From the NCBI GenBank assembly GCA_009823395.1, contig CM020505.1, positions 7,578,129 through 7,642,128 of the forward strand: a stretch of 64,000 bases of DNA, in the 5' to 3' direction. How positions within the stretch are numbered: position 1 is the stretch's first letter; each line of letters starts with the position of its first letter. The DNA comes from Thamnaconus septentrionalis. Its lineage: Eukaryota > Chordata > Actinopteri > Tetraodontiformes > Monacanthidae. The notes under the pieces are model-generated. The model was not told the DNA's origin. It searched no databases and saw only the letters and a program-made list of their open reading frames with translations. This document shows positions 1-25,601 of the stretch, piece after piece. The translations under genes were made by a program, and so were the position numbers.

Positions 1-1300
1 TCTTCTGTCCCTTCCATTGTTCCTTTCCCTTTTCCCTGGTGTCTGGTCCATGTTGTTCCCCTGTTCTTCCTTTGGTCTGTGCCTCCCTCTTCCCTCAAAC
101 CACTAACTCCCTCCGAGTACCCCTGTCTCCTGTCCCTTTATGTAGATATATTCTAAGGGTCAAAAGTCAACTTTGTCCTACAGACATGGGACCACTTGCA
201 GGTTTATCGGGATCCCTCAAGACGCACCCACGTCAAATTTGGGGCTTCTAGCACATGAGAAACCCCAAAACCCTAACCCTAATTCCAGCAGTAACCCTCA
301 CCCTTGCTCTCACCTAATTCTAACCCTCACCCAAACCTTAATATTAACACGAACCCCAGCCCCAACTCCAATCCCAACCTCAACCCTAAACCTAATCCTA
401 GCGTTAACTCTTCAACCCTAGGTTTGAAAGACTACAACCATATCATTTTATCGCAGAAGCTTGAGCCTCTACCAGATCCTTTATTTTGAGCAATTTTCTC
501 TGAAACAAATGGAACTTCTCACTGCTGTGCATTTGGGAGACCTCCGCCACACTCAGTATGTGATTTGGTGACTGCGGTAATCCTGCTCTGTTAAACATAT
601 CCTGTGCTCTAGTTGTGTTGCACTCTGGAGACAGTGTCAGTGACAAAGTGGCAAGCTCTCAGCTGGAGCGTGACACTTCCTGGAGTGGTTCGGAAACACA
701 GTGGGGTCAGTACAAACACTCACCGGCACGGAATGGCGCAAAGCTGCAGCCTCACTCGAAGGATTTTATTGGCTGTCGTGTTGATTTCCGCTTGTCCTGG
801 GATTGGCATGGGGCCTCAGAGTGGTCCTGTGACTAATGGTCTATGTTTTCTGGCTGTGAAATCAGCAGCTCAAAGCCCCGGACGCTTCTGCCTCTGGGTC
901 GCACTGCTAATGCAGGCCAAGCCTCGCTCTCCTTCACACAGCCGAGGGTGGCCAGGGCTCCTCTCCTCCCCGCATGGTCTCCAGTGTTGGCTTCCCCACC
1001 TTTTTTTTATTATCCATCCCTGATGACTCAAGCTTGTTAACGCCAAAGCTACATTTGTGCGGTTAGCTTTGAGATGTGAAGGTCCACCAGAAGTGGACTG
1101 CGATCACAGGAGGTGACACAACAGTGGTGGGTGTGTGCCTTTAAATGGGCAGACTTTTTAGCAGACTGACCCAAGACGTCCTCTCACCCTGCTGGCCAGA
1201 CGTGTACATTGCTCTCGCCAGCCACCTGAGACGGTGCCATCCACCCCAAAGTAAACCTGTCACTCAGGCCTCACTCTTGCCGTTTCCTAAATAAAATATG
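1..1300. other. Intergenic DNA, no gene seen
   Basis: No reading frame here resembles a known protein, and none has splice-flanked exon structure. The left part is pyrimidine-rich, followed by a degenerate telomere-like tract. The remainder is unremarkable single-copy-looking sequence. The short open frames present are what is expected by chance. Confidence 0.6.
262..425. repeat. Degenerate CCCTAA-like interstitial repeat
   Basis: Two perfect adjacent CCCTAA hexamers lie at 271-282. They are followed by about 140 bp of variants such as CCCTCA, CCCAAA, CCCAAC and CCCTAAA. The tract looks like a decayed telomere-type or telomere-derived minisatellite. It could also be a C-rich satellite that arose independently. 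Confidence 0.55.
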
Positions 1301-3413
1301 ATTTTTTCTTTTTTTGGTTCTTCCATAAAGGTTAGCAGTCAGTGAAAACTGCGCCCTGCATTTCGTGCTTTCTGTCCCCGGAGCGAGCCATATTTCTACC
1401 TGGCATTTGCCTGCAACACATTCCTGATATCCTGTCAGATTGAAGGGGGGGGTGTGGGGTGGAGGAACCAGGGCTGATTGAAGGGATCAGCGTTGGTGCT
1501 GGAGGGACGGAGGCTGAGGTGGAGAAAGATGTGAACCCAATCTGCCATGTGTTGACTGTGCTGATGAGGGGCTTGTGCTAAGACCGGCCTCTCTATCCCC
1601 TCATTCCTTCTGTTTACTCTGCGGCAAACAATCCTCCCTAACACGGGCCCCCAGAGTGGCCTTCATCGCCCTCCTCAGCCGTATCACCTGCATCGCTGGG
1701 AGCCCCTTTTGTATGCCAGAGCGCTCCAATTAAGAAAAGATGACAGCGTACCTGGGGATAGAAGGGCTTCGCTCCGGCTCGTTAATCCATTACAGGAAGC
1801 AAAGTAAGCAAGTGTGATTTGCTAATCAGAGGAGATTTGTGACACGCGCGAATATTTGCTCCATTTACGGCAAGTGTGCGTTTGTTGGGGGCCAGCAGAG
1901 AGCCGAGGTAAACTTGAGCCCCATTAAGGGCCGCTGGGCCAGCGGAGCAAAAGTCCAGCTAATGTTTTGGGAGAGCGAAAAAGCCTGCGGGGAGCCGGAA
2001 GTGCGGAGGTGGGCTGAAAGCAAGCCAGAGATCCAGGGAATAAAAATAATAGATAAATAGGTGGACGAAATGGCCTGAGAGAAGCTTGGGAAATAGCACG
2101 TCTATTCTCACGCAGCATGTTTGTTTATTTATGGCGTCTGACAGCGTGGCGGGCGGAGGGCCGGGGGAGGGGGGGGGGTGTAGTGGAGTGGAGCGCCGTC
2201 TTTTCTGTCTCGGGGCTCGGCTCCCCTGCCTTTCATTAAGTGTCATTACCAGTGCTTTTTGGAAAAGCCGGCCAGGCTGAGACCCGACTTCCCCTCCGCA
2301 GATAGCCGGCCATGCATATGGATGTGCTCGTGATCCCTCTCATCCACCAGCGAGGAGGGAGGAATTAGGCCAGCGAGGAGACTAGCAAGGCGGGGAGGAG
2401 TGGAGAGGGCGCTGAGGGTGCGTCCATATCTGACTTTAATGGCAAAAAAAATAAATAAATAAAAAACATGGAGCTTTACTGAGATGAGAGACGGTGTTTT
2501 GGCGCTCGCTCCGCCGCTGCCTCGTATGTCACGCAGTTTATCAACGCGCTTCTGAGCGTTGGGCTAAAGACGATCACTTGCACGTCCAACGCAGGTCATC
2601 AAATTCACTCCTCACTCGCACGCCGCCAGTTGACTCTGCTCGCCGTACGAGCTAAACGCCGTTCTTTTGTTGTAGAAGTGCATTGCCAGCAATGTGCTAT
2701 TCATTAGCGCTTTGCTCCTTCCAGTTGGCTCACTTTGACAACGTCCCCTGATTGATGGGGGGAGGGCTGGGGGAGGAAGTGGAAGGAGGCGGAGGAGGGG
2801 GTGTTATTTGTATACCGGAGAATGAAATATTCATATTGTACGCTTTTCCGAGCAGAAGTTATCGAGAGTCGGTCAGTGTAAATGGTACTCGGGATTAGAT
2901 TTTCACAGCAGATTGCTGTTATTAAGGGGGAGAGAGAGAGAAAAAAACTAACCCCTTTGAGCAGTCATCTTCCTGGGAGGCAATCTATTTCCCTTTCACG
3001 CAGCCAGAGTGCCGGACAGGGCTCTTAATGCACTGAAGCAAAAGTGCTTCAGTCCGCAACCTTTCACGCCTTCACCCCGTCCTTTGTGTGATTGAATAGT
3101 TAATAACTGAGTCGCCCATTGAAAGCTCAGCGCCGTCACTCCTTCCGAGGGCCGTCTCCCTGCCTTCTCCTCGTCTGTTTGGCTGCTCCTACCTGCTCGC
3201 CGCTCTCCCTCTCAGCCCGGATGCTGCGCGGACGGACGGACGGACGGAACCACCTCCTCAGCCGCCTTTCCGCCTTTTTTTTTTTTTCCATCTTTGGACT
3301 CCCACCAGACTCGCCCCTCATGAGCCCGGCTTTTGTAGCCTGTGCATCAGAATTCTGATGCAGAGGGATCTGTTTTGGGTTTTTTATTCCCTTTAAATCT
3401 CATTCTTCTCTAA

Positions 3414-3477
<64 letters not shown>

Positions 3478-4900
3478 CGCTCACTCGCACAGCTCATTAG
3501 CCCGTCCCACGCTCGCAGCTCCAGCAGAATGTGACCCTGCCTAATTGTGTGCTGTGCTCATTTGTTCTCCCTGCATGATGTGACGATTGCTTATTTATTC
3601 TCCTCAGGGCTCCCGTCTCACATTAAAATGATTGACTCATTTCATCCACTGCACATTTCCAGGCTTTATTTGATAAGCTCCTATCGCTCTGCATTCCGGT
3701 CCTCGCCGTTCTCGGCGCTGAAGAGACGTTAGACAGCGTTGCCGAGGCGCATTATTATTCATTCTCTGGCTTTGTTTCTCCAGCTAATTATCTGTGTTAG
3801 CGAAATAATTTCGCATGTGCGACTGCGTCGGTTCCCGTGGAATGGAGCCGCACAAAAGGGCAGACATTAACGATGCAGTCGGCGGTAGCCGAGGTGCCAA
3901 TTGTGTACACAGAGCCGTCGGAGGCGGTCAACAAGCGGCTTAAGAGGGATTGGGACGCAGCCCGAGCGAGCCGAGCAAATTTGCATTCTCTTACAATTTA
4001 TGTCTGGTTAAGGGCCCGTTTTTTTGGGGTTTTTTTGTACAAATAACAAAGCCATCAAGCCCGTTGTCCAGTCGCATAATGAGGGAGTGTTTGGACACAG
4101 GGAAGATCATAACAAGCGCTGGCTGACTGGGGTGCAGGCGGCATCATTACGGTGGTGGTTGCGGGGAGAGTTTGGCCCTGGCTGTGAACGGCTGAACCGC
4201 CTCGGTGACGCTGCAGCAGCTGGAAACCTGCCAGCGAACCGCCGGAGGTGCTGATGGTGCAGGCCCAACGCCAACCAAATGGACTTCTATTTTTTTTTTT
4301 TTTTTCTGACTAATTCCTAATTTCAAATGTTCGCACGAGGCGCCTCTTTCTGACAGCGGTTTACACACAAAAAAAAAACGTTGCACATATCAAATAACGA
4401 CGGTAATGGGATCAAAACAGCGGATCTTGAGGTGTTAGTTGCCAAGGTATTATTGGTCCGGCTCCAAAAGCTACATTTTCCTCAGACACCTGAAGACGCC
4501 ACTGTGCTGTTGTGCCCTGAGGATCACCCTGAGACTTTACAGCAAAAATCCTTAATAAGCATCCCTCGCTGTTAGCGGCTCCGCTGCTCTTTGATCAGCC
4601 GTTTTATTGCATGTGTTGCCCAAATGAATTCTCGTGTGTTTCAGCTGTGCCCCGACTGCGGGAGGAGTTGTTGATTACTCAAGCAGAGCCGCCGAAGACG
4701 GAGCAGATGAGCCTCCGTCGAGTCGGGGAGCTTCTGCAGCCACAAAGAGGAGAATCCTGTTTTCTGATATTCACTTAATGAGCATTAACCACGACTTTTT
4801 AGTCCTGATTACACTGATTATTGATTATTAACACAATCAGGGTTCCTCTCCACGTCTCTACGGTGACTTTTTGCAAACATCACCATGAAAACACTGCTGA
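1300..4900. other. Gene-free region with islands resembling conserved non-coding elements
   Basis: There is no supported gene. Several blocks (about 1,690-2,130, 2,280-2,380, 2,800-2,930 and 3,590-3,810) have balanced composition and many TAATTA, TTAAT and ATTTGC-type homeodomain or POU cores. They lack simple repeats and coding potential, which is typical of vertebrate developmental enhancers. This is inference, because conservation cannot be measured from one sequence. In human, DHX38 lies near ZFHX3, so a zfhx3 regulatory desert is a possible context. Confidence 0.4.
3410..3475. repeat. (CT)n then (CA)n microsatellite
   Basis: A short CT run passes directly into about 25 uninterrupted CA units. 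Confidence 0.9.
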
Positions 4901-7640
4901 GAAAAGGGACAAAAATGCGAGCTGCATGTAAAGCTTTGCCAAAGCTATTAAACGACTGGGTCACATGTCATTACAGAACAGGTTCTTTGTTGTTATAAAA
5001 TGGTTCAAAATGATTGACTTTCATAATAACTCATTTGGCTTTTCCTTCTTGTGTGACTCTTGAGTTTGCGGTCTCATTTAACAGTGCGTCCAACTGTAAG
5101 ATTACTTTCAGAATCTGCGCAACAAAGCCTATAAAGCGAGCGCTGAACCTATTATAATTAAAAGGCTTTATCTGCATTATTGATCAACTCTGTCTGTGTA
5201 GGTGGAACCTTCTAAATAATTTAATTTCATACCCTTACGTTCCCTTTTTTCATGTTTTGTTGAATAAGAATAGTTGGTTTTAATTCCATTAGTTTATGGC
5301 ACATGCAATTTGAATACACGCCGAGCTCAAAGAGAATATTCATGCATTTTTCACAATAAAGTTTCTGTACGGTGATTCCTACAAAGGATGAGAGGAGCGC
5401 TTGATGTGCTCTGAGTCACATACAGTAACTGCTCCGAGAGCCACGGGCCCCTACGAGGCAATGTAGTCAAAAATCTTAATGAACATGGGCAAAGAGACGA
5501 GAAATTGCAGCCAAATAAAAGAATAATAAAGGCATCCAAACCCTAACAAGTCCGCCTTTGTTCTTGCACTCCACCCACCACAAGTTGGCTGCGCGAAAGC
5601 AGACACTGTTGCAGCTTTGAGGGCAGCTCTGAGAGTTCCATGCCCATCGGCCTTCAATCACATGGGATGTCTGAGTTTGACAGTATAAAGTCTTTCTTCT
5701 AGAACAAAATAAGAGCCCTAAGCAATAGTGGATGAGCTGTTAGTAACCATGCGGTCCTCGGGGAGGCAGACCACGCATGCTAGTACAGTACACACAAATT
5801 ATTGGTTGGGGATGAGACAATGGGCCAGGAAAAGCATTACTGCATGGTGCAACTCTTGTATTTCTTACATGGACTAACAATAACTACAACAACAAAACTG
5901 TGAAAATGTATTTAACTTCATGCAAACCCACAACTATCTCTAAAAAAACAACGGAAGAAGTCTCTCAGTGCGGCAGAACTGGCAGAAATGCTTGTTTATC
6001 CTCGTCGCGTTGATACACTGTTTCCAGCGACTCTTGTGAATCAAGTCACCAGCCCTGCCACTCAGGGTGAGCTGTGCAGCTGCACTGCCGCTGGGTGTGA
6101 GTGGCTGAGGTCCCCCCTCACTGGCTGCACGGAAGGATTAATTCCAGGAAGAGGACACCACAGGTTTCAGCTGTGGTCAGATCAATATTCAACACTCTTT
6201 CCAGCGTGGCAGTCAATACGGCACACTTAAGGTGTCTCAGAAAGCCACAGAACACCAATAATTGTTATTAATGCTTTGGACATCCCTGAGCATCGCATTA
6301 AAAGGCAATCATTATCTAAAAGCATTCAACCGCCGCACTCTGCACACCTCCTGCTCTCAAGTTCAGAGTCTTTGGCACAAGGTGGAGAAGATCGTCTTGG
6401 TTCAGCCTGTTGACAATTGGAGGTTTTTGGGGTTTTTTTCAGCTTCAGCTTCGGTAATAATTATACGCATTGTTGTTTTCTCCAAGTTCTCCTTTGCATA
6501 TTAGGATATTTTTGGCACAATTTGTCATAAACACGTTGCTTCATTGAAATAAAGTTAAATAAGTAAGTAACGCATAAGTCAACTCTGTGACTCCAGACCC
6601 TGGTTGTCTGACATTTCCTTAATTACAAAGAATCTTTTCTTCAGATGTCAGATTTTCTTATAGTGTAGCTTCAAAAATAACTTTCATGATTTCATGATTT
6701 TAATTTTCTTTCAAACTAGAACTCAGTCTACCGGGCTGCTCTGGTGTAGGACTGCATGCTATTGTGTTATTGGCTGTCTTCTCCTGAAAAAGCCTCACCA
6801 CTTGCGTGCTTGTAAGAAGCAAGCTCACTAGTCTGTGTGCGTTTCTATTGGCAGAGGCACCAGAAACCAAAGAGAGTTGGAAAGCAAGAAGATGAAGAAA
6901 AGACGAGAGGAGCCAAGTGATTGGACAGACCTATTCAGGTAGGGAAAAAAAAAAAATATATATATATATATACATATACATACATGTATATCTATATACA
7001 TTCTATATGTGTGTGTATATATGGTATAATCTGAATGCAACTCTTTATCCAGATTCTTTGCTGATTCCATTTTAAACATGAATTTCCTCCTCGGTAGCTC
7101 CAGAGAATATTTGCTGCAGGAACCCAGTGTTGGGTGGGGCGCAAACGAAAGCTAACAGTCATGTGCCTCCACATGTGGAAGCAGAAGTGATGAAGGTAGA
7201 GGGGGTCCGGGAGATGGGGTGGGGTGCGAGGGGAGGCCGGTGCAACATTCAAAATCCAATCAAGCGAAGGCCGAGCCAGCAGAGTGACTGAGAGGGAGCG
7301 AGCGTGGCTGCGGTGCTCAGCTGAAGTTTCCACCGGGCCCTGCTGGGCTCCTAATGCAGCCTTGGAAGTAATTGGGTCCCAGAAGGCTGTTCATTATCGG
7401 GGGCCGAGCGAGGCAACAACGCGGCGAGGGGACAAGGGGGGAGAGAGAAAGAAAGAAAATGCCCCATTCTTTGCTCGGCGCCTCCGTCCCGGCGCCATTA
7501 TGGGACAGGAGTTAATTAAAAGAGCACTTGATGCCTCTGTTTTCCTCATCAATCTCACTTGCGCTCTTATTAAGTTTGTAATGACAGCGGCGCTTGTCCC
7601 GCCCAGCACAACGTGGGCTTTGGGGAGGGACCTGGGAGGG
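4900..7640. other. Intergenic DNA, no gene seen
   Basis: This is AT-rich sequence without a coding exon. The part from about 7,480 to 7,620 again looks like a conserved element: it contains TTAATTAAA and TATTAAG cores in otherwise ordinary sequence. The rest shows nothing I can support. Confidence 0.5.
6945..7022. repeat. Poly-A and TA/CATA-rich low-complexity tract
   Basis: A poly-A run is followed by (TA)n and imperfect TACATA and TGTA units. Confidence 0.8.
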
Positions 7641-7647
7641 TTGTGGG

Positions 7648-8208
7648 CAGTGTTGTTGGGATTACTCCATAAAAGTAATCCAACTACTGATTACTCCTTC
7701 AAAAAAATTAATCTAATTACTTCTTTAACTACTCTGTTTCATAAGTAATCAATTACTAATCATTAATTACTTTAGTTAAAAAAAAAGATAAACAGTTGCT
7801 CAGGGCTTTGGAATGAACTTTATTACGGTCAACATTTTGTATTTTCCAAATATTGCCTCTGTCCTCTTAACATGAACGAATGTTTGCTCTCTGAACACAA
7901 ACTGCACATTTCACAGAAGAAATTCATGTACAGCACTGGTGCCTTTTGCGCAGCCCAAACTGTTAAAATAATCTGCAACATTGGTGTTTTTCTGGTTGTT
8001 TTTCTAAATTTCAGACATTTTGTGGATAATAAGACATTTTGAGCTTGCTAAATATTTCAGAAAAGTAATGGAATCGTGACTTGACAAAGTAATTATGATA
8101 TGTAATTACCAGTTTTGCCACAGTAATCCCGTTTAATTACTACACTATTTAAAAAGTAGTTTAATTACAGCAGTGGGTGACTTAGTAATAGATTACTCGC
8201 CAGCACTG
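7648..8208. mobile_element. Non-autonomous hAT-like element (MITE) with 8-bp target-site duplication
   Basis: The left end begins CAGTGTTG and the right end, read in reverse complement, begins CAGTGCTG, giving short imperfect terminal inverted repeats. The identical octamer GTTGTGGG flanks both sides (7,640-7,647 and 8,209-8,216). An 8-bp duplication with CAG-type ends is the hAT signature. The 561-bp interior is AT-rich, full of AGTAATTAC-like motifs, and has no transposase frame, so it would need a transposase supplied from elsewhere. Confidence 0.82.
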
Positions 8209-8229
8209 GTTGTGGGTGTGGATGTGAAG

Positions 8230-8487
8230 GGTGGTGGTGGTGGTGGTGGTGGTGGTGGGCTACTTGATGTGAGGGACGGCTCGTCTGGTGGTGGTGGTCA
8301 GCGGCCGACGTCGCCCATAATCCCTCCATCAAATCTCCGGGTGACTATAAAGAGCAGTGGAGGAGAGCCGCAGTCTCCCAGTGCTTCCTCCGTGGGGCGT
8401 GGTGGCCCAGAGAGCCCATTCAAGGAGGCGTGTCCCTGCACCCTAATCCCCCTCACCACCACCACCACCACCACCACCACCACCACC
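8230..8487. repeat. Inverted pair of trinucleotide tracts, (GGT)n and (ACC)n
   Basis: An uninterrupted GGT tract at 8,230-8,259 faces an ACC tract at 8,454-8,487, about 194 bp apart. The arms are complementary, so a long hairpin is possible. The left tract starts about 14 bp past the target-site duplication of the neighbouring hAT-like element. Confidence 0.85.
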
Positions 8488-8499
8488 TCCCTCGTCCCA

Positions 8500-9130
8500 G
8501 CCTCGGAGGCCATTTTAATTCCCTGCATCATTACGGGGGACCTTCCCCGGGAAGCTTTGGTAAAGGTGACTGCTGACACCGCTGTCACTCACAAGGACTA
8601 TTTCAAAATGTCAGGCCCATGGCTGAGATTTGTCTCATTAAAGTTGGCCGAGTCCATTATATCCATCTCCTCCTCCGCCCGCCTGCCACACTCAATCAAG
8701 GCGACCGGCGGAGATTCGAGGTGGTCGAGGGAGCGCTCATCGCGACGCTTATTTGCATGAGGGCTGCGACGATCGCTGACCAACAAGAAAGGAGCGCCGT
8801 GCAGAGGGGGTTGGTGGGGGTGGGGGGATCCAGTCTGCGAGTGGTTTTCACACAAAACTGGCAGAAATCACAGGCGGCGAAGGAAGGGAGAGAGAGAGAG
8901 AGAGGAGGGAGAAAAAAACGAGGAAAAAAAAAACCCTGGGCTTTATGTCTTTTCCCTCCAAATTGATGCGAGCCAGCGCGAGCGCTTTCTCAGCGAGGAG
9001 ACATCAAGACGTGTCAGCCTAACTGGAGCGCCGCGCGGGTTTTTGTTCAACAATCTTGTGACCTGAGGATTTACATACAGCTTCTATAAAGCCAAAGCGC
9101 TGAGATCCACCCACATATAGGCCGGCTCTT
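8500..9130. other. Non-coding block resembling a conserved element
   Basis: No gene is seen. About 8,505-8,700 has mixed composition with TTTTAATTCC, CATCATTACG and TCATTAAAG cores. GA-rich low-complexity sequence follows at about 8,880-8,935. A role as an enhancer is only inferred. Confidence 0.35.
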
Positions 9131-10560
9131 CATCTAAAGCGCATCAACATCTTTGCGGCTGAAGGCTCTCAGAGCCCGGGGATCACTCATGGAGATGTGT
9201 GACATCTGTGGGTGCCGGAGCCCGAGACAGGGTGCGGGGAGGGGGGTGAAAGAGACGGACCGAGCTTTTTGTTTCCCTCTGATCACTTTCACTCAGCTCG
9301 GCAACTGTGGTGCCAACAGTGGAAAACAGCCGCTCTGATGAGCTCATCACGGACGTTCCTCACACGTTTTTCTGCTTTCGCAAATGTTTATGCCAACATG
9401 TCCATGACCTCCCTGCCCCTCCTCCCTCCTCCCAAAGTAATCCACATCCTTGTCATGTATACCAGTCGGTGTTTATGGGGAACAAAAATTAACGTCGCGC
9501 TGAAACTGTGCAAACGCCTTCACGATCCATCTACAGGCAAAAGAGCAGCACAATGGCTGATGCTTTCAAAGTGAAATGACGTTTCATCAGTTCCATTTGA
9601 AACAGCTACCAGTAGTGGAAAAATGTTTTTGGACACCCCTAAAATTTTACTAAATTCCATTTCTTGTCATTAAATATTTGTCAGAGATTTTTTGTGTGTG
9701 TGTGTTTCAAAAGGTTTGGCAGTCAGAGGCAGATAAGCAAAGGGAAATTATTGTGCTGGTTATTGCTAATTGTTCTTGTACACTGGATGTGTCGTAAGAT
9801 GCGTCATCTTGCTGAAACATCCAGTGCTGGTTCAGTTGGCTGAAGAACAGCAGCAAACCAAAGCAGTGCAGCTCATCAGACAGGGCTTCAAATCCAATAT
9901 TATTTAGCTGGTATGTTTCATTGACTATGAGACCCTCATTTATATTTTCTGCTCTTGTCAGAAATTCTGGTTATCCTTTAGGTTCCTGGCCAAGAGGCCA
10001 GCTGTAACAGTCTATGGTCAACTATTTTATCAAGTGTTAAAAATGCAGTGAGCTGTGATTACAACTGAAATGGCTTGGAGAGGACAGACACAACTGCAGT
10101 AAAATCAAAATCCACCACTGCCCTGTAAGTGATGTGCTTGACAAAAATACACTGTAATAAAAGAGAATATCATTTAATGATAAACCTCATTTGCATCACT
10201 TTCACTTATTGAACTGTGACTCAGTCTGAAGCAACTTTTTAAACGCTGTTTCTACAGGACGCAATTAAGTTGAGGACAAAAACGTCCAGGAATGATACAA
10301 AATCATTGAAGTAACCTTGAATCATAAAAAAATAACAAAGACATTATTTTCCATGAGAAAATAGAATGAGGGCTTGAAACCACACTTTAGCCTTACCGGT
10401 CGCCGTTGCTTCACCACACTCTTGCTTTAAGGTCGAGTCGCTCTGAGGCTGTGTAACACTGTGACCAGACTTGCAGGGCTTTAAAAAAAAAAAGTTCAGT
10501 CACTTGACAGAGTAATGTGTTTACTACAAGGGGCCATGAAAACAGTGGAATGCAACACAC
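9130..10560. other. Intergenic DNA downstream of dhx38, no gene seen
   Basis: No exon could be supported. A segment from about 9,600 to 9,720 has a feel of old transposon sequence, but no inverted ends or target duplication were found. Confidence 0.5.
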
Positions 10561-10562
10561 CA

Positions 10563-10568
10563 TTTAAT
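10563..10568 (-). terminator. Candidate poly(A) signal of dhx38 (ATTAAA)
   Basis: ATTAAA on the minus strand lies about 510 bp past the dhx38 stop codon. No AATAAA was noticed on that strand nearer the stop. The resulting 3' UTR would contain the GT/CA microsatellite at 10,644-10,709. Confidence 0.4.
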
Positions 10569-10642
10569 ATGAAGCTTTGCTGTAGCCCATTACATTGTTG
10601 GAACGATGTACACAAAGGAGAAGGTCAGCTGTAGAAGCCTAC

Positions 10643-10643
<1 letters not shown>

Positions 10644-10709
<66 letters not shown>
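10644..10709. repeat. (GT)n microsatellite
   Basis: About 32 uninterrupted GT units, possibly inside the dhx38 3' UTR. Confidence 0.9.
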
Positions 10710-10711
<2 letters not shown>

Positions 10712-11076
10712 AGGGTGTAACACAACTCTGGAGTGGGAAGACACTTTTAGAGGAGCTCTTTCGTGCGGCAAACACACAAAAAAAACACTAACATCAGATG
10801 AGATCTTTCTTCGTTTTCAGCCTTAAGAGAAACCTCTGAAGGACATCTGTACAAACATTTTGCTTCAAAATGCCAACATAAAATCTGAGTAAAGTCCATC
10901 TAGACCTCCGTCTAGAATGCTCTTCCAGTCGCCTATTTTTTTGAGTCTTGTGCCTTATACAAGTTCTCACTCTAGTGGTGGGTCCAGGAACTGCAGCTGG
11001 CAGTTGGTGGAGCTGTGAAGTCTTCCTGTGAGGCGACGACTCGGTGGGAGTGAGTGAGGGCTCGCTAGCTGGTCCG

Positions 11077-24058
<12,982 letters not shown>

Positions 24059-24636
24059 TGTCTGCATAGAAATAGTAAAAACCCAGGGGTAAAATTTGCA
24101 AAGCAACGTGAGTGTATTTTAAAGATTCATTTATGAAACGCGTCACACAATTTCTCCTTGGATTTTTGTTGTACGACAGCAACGGACGAATAGGAAAAAG
24201 GTGTATGTATTTATAAAATTGTTTGAACGATCAATTGAACTCACAACAACGACACAAAGGGTAATACAATCTTGAGTTGCAGTAGTTGTGCTGCCTGCCG
24301 CACAGTTAGATACCTCACACAAAACCACCATATTAGTAGCGATTCGTATTGTTAAACAGTTCGTGATCTGGTTAAAAAGAAAACGATTTGTGTAAACGAA
24401 GTGCAATAGTAAATTTCAGTCCTATATGTCACGTTCCTCTTGAGCAGTTCACGTCGGGGGAACCAACTCATCAAAACAATGATAGCGTTTAACCTTAGCT
24501 TTTAAATCGATGTTCAGACATTCGGCGTCGCTTAGCTTGGCTAGTAACTACGGTAAGTAATGTTAAAGTGATTACTGTGACCGGTGTTTTAAAATACTTT
24601 TGATGAAACTACATAACTAACGTGGGGTTTACGTAC

Positions 24637-24690
24637 CTCCAAATTGACGTAAGCTAGCCGCCAAAGTATCTGCTAACTCACGCAGGCCTC
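24637..24690 (-). other. dhx38: Probable 5' UTR exon of dhx38
   Basis: A consensus donor, GAG followed by GTACGT, is seen on the minus strand with its exon boundary at 24,637. It pairs with the acceptor at 24,062-24,063 just upstream of the start codon. The upstream edge of the exon cannot be seen and the end given is approximate. Confidence 0.6.
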
Positions 24691-25523
24691 CGATTTGTCA
24701 ATAAATCCCTAGATTCTTAAGGTGCATGCGGTAGGAAATCTTATATTGAACTGAAATACTAGTTTAACGGAAACTTTGAAAAGGTAATCCATAAAACACT
24801 TAAAACGACAGCAGTTTACGTAAATACAAAGCTGTGCGCAACAACAAGGAAGCAGCCATTGCTATCCCACAATTCTCAGAAACGGAAGCGTTGAAAACTT
24901 TATTTAAACGTTGTGTTGACAAAGCGAGAGAAAATGTTTTGATCCAATAGTTTTGATCCAATAGTTGAAGTATAGTAGTATATTCACATTGTATATGTAA
25001 TAGTACGTTTATGCAATGCAAATAGTACAAAAATAGATTAAAATGTGAATATACAAAACAAATACATGCAATGGGAAGAAAAAAACTGTTTGATAATATT
25101 CAAATAATTAAATATTGTCAGACGATTACTTCGTGTAAAACTTAACTTGTTTGTTAATTGTTAATTGTCCAATCCGTTGTTTGGAAGTACTTTAAGGACC
25201 AAAACTCATGTCACTTGTTGGTACGTTTGAACGTGGTAACATGATGACAGCCAGATAACCATTTATAATAAATATTGTTTAAATGGGATTGCACACTCCT
25301 TTTTAAGTGAACTCGTGTCAGATATACAATCAAAAACTAATTTAAACTTTCATGTCATTAGTCCGTATATTTATGTATAATGTAGTATGTAATTAAAATC
25401 AGAAATCTTTTTACTTCACTAGTAATAATCACAAAAATAAAATTTGCCTTGGCGATCTTTTGGGCACGTGACATAACATTATCAGAAAGACTATATTTAG
25501 CTCTTATCAGCACAGAAATAAGC

Positions 25524-25525
<2 letters not shown>

Positions 25526-25600
<75 letters not shown>
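25526..25600. repeat. (GT)n microsatellite between two divergent promoters
   Basis: About 37 uninterrupted GT units. Confidence 0.92.

Positions 25601-25601
<1 letters not shown>

Noticed and set aside
3426..3475. CA arrays as CRISPR or other spaced repeats
   Set aside because: These are simple dinucleotide microsatellites in a vertebrate genome, with no spacers.
8173..8760. A 195-codon open frame on the plus strand with Gly- and Thr-rich runs
   Set aside because: The runs come from the GGT and ACC tracts, the frame starts inside a hAT-like element, and no domain or splice structure supports it.
9600..10150. Possible Tc1/mariner-like or other old transposon
   Set aside because: The start looked suggestive, but no inverted ends, TA duplication or transposase remnant could be found.
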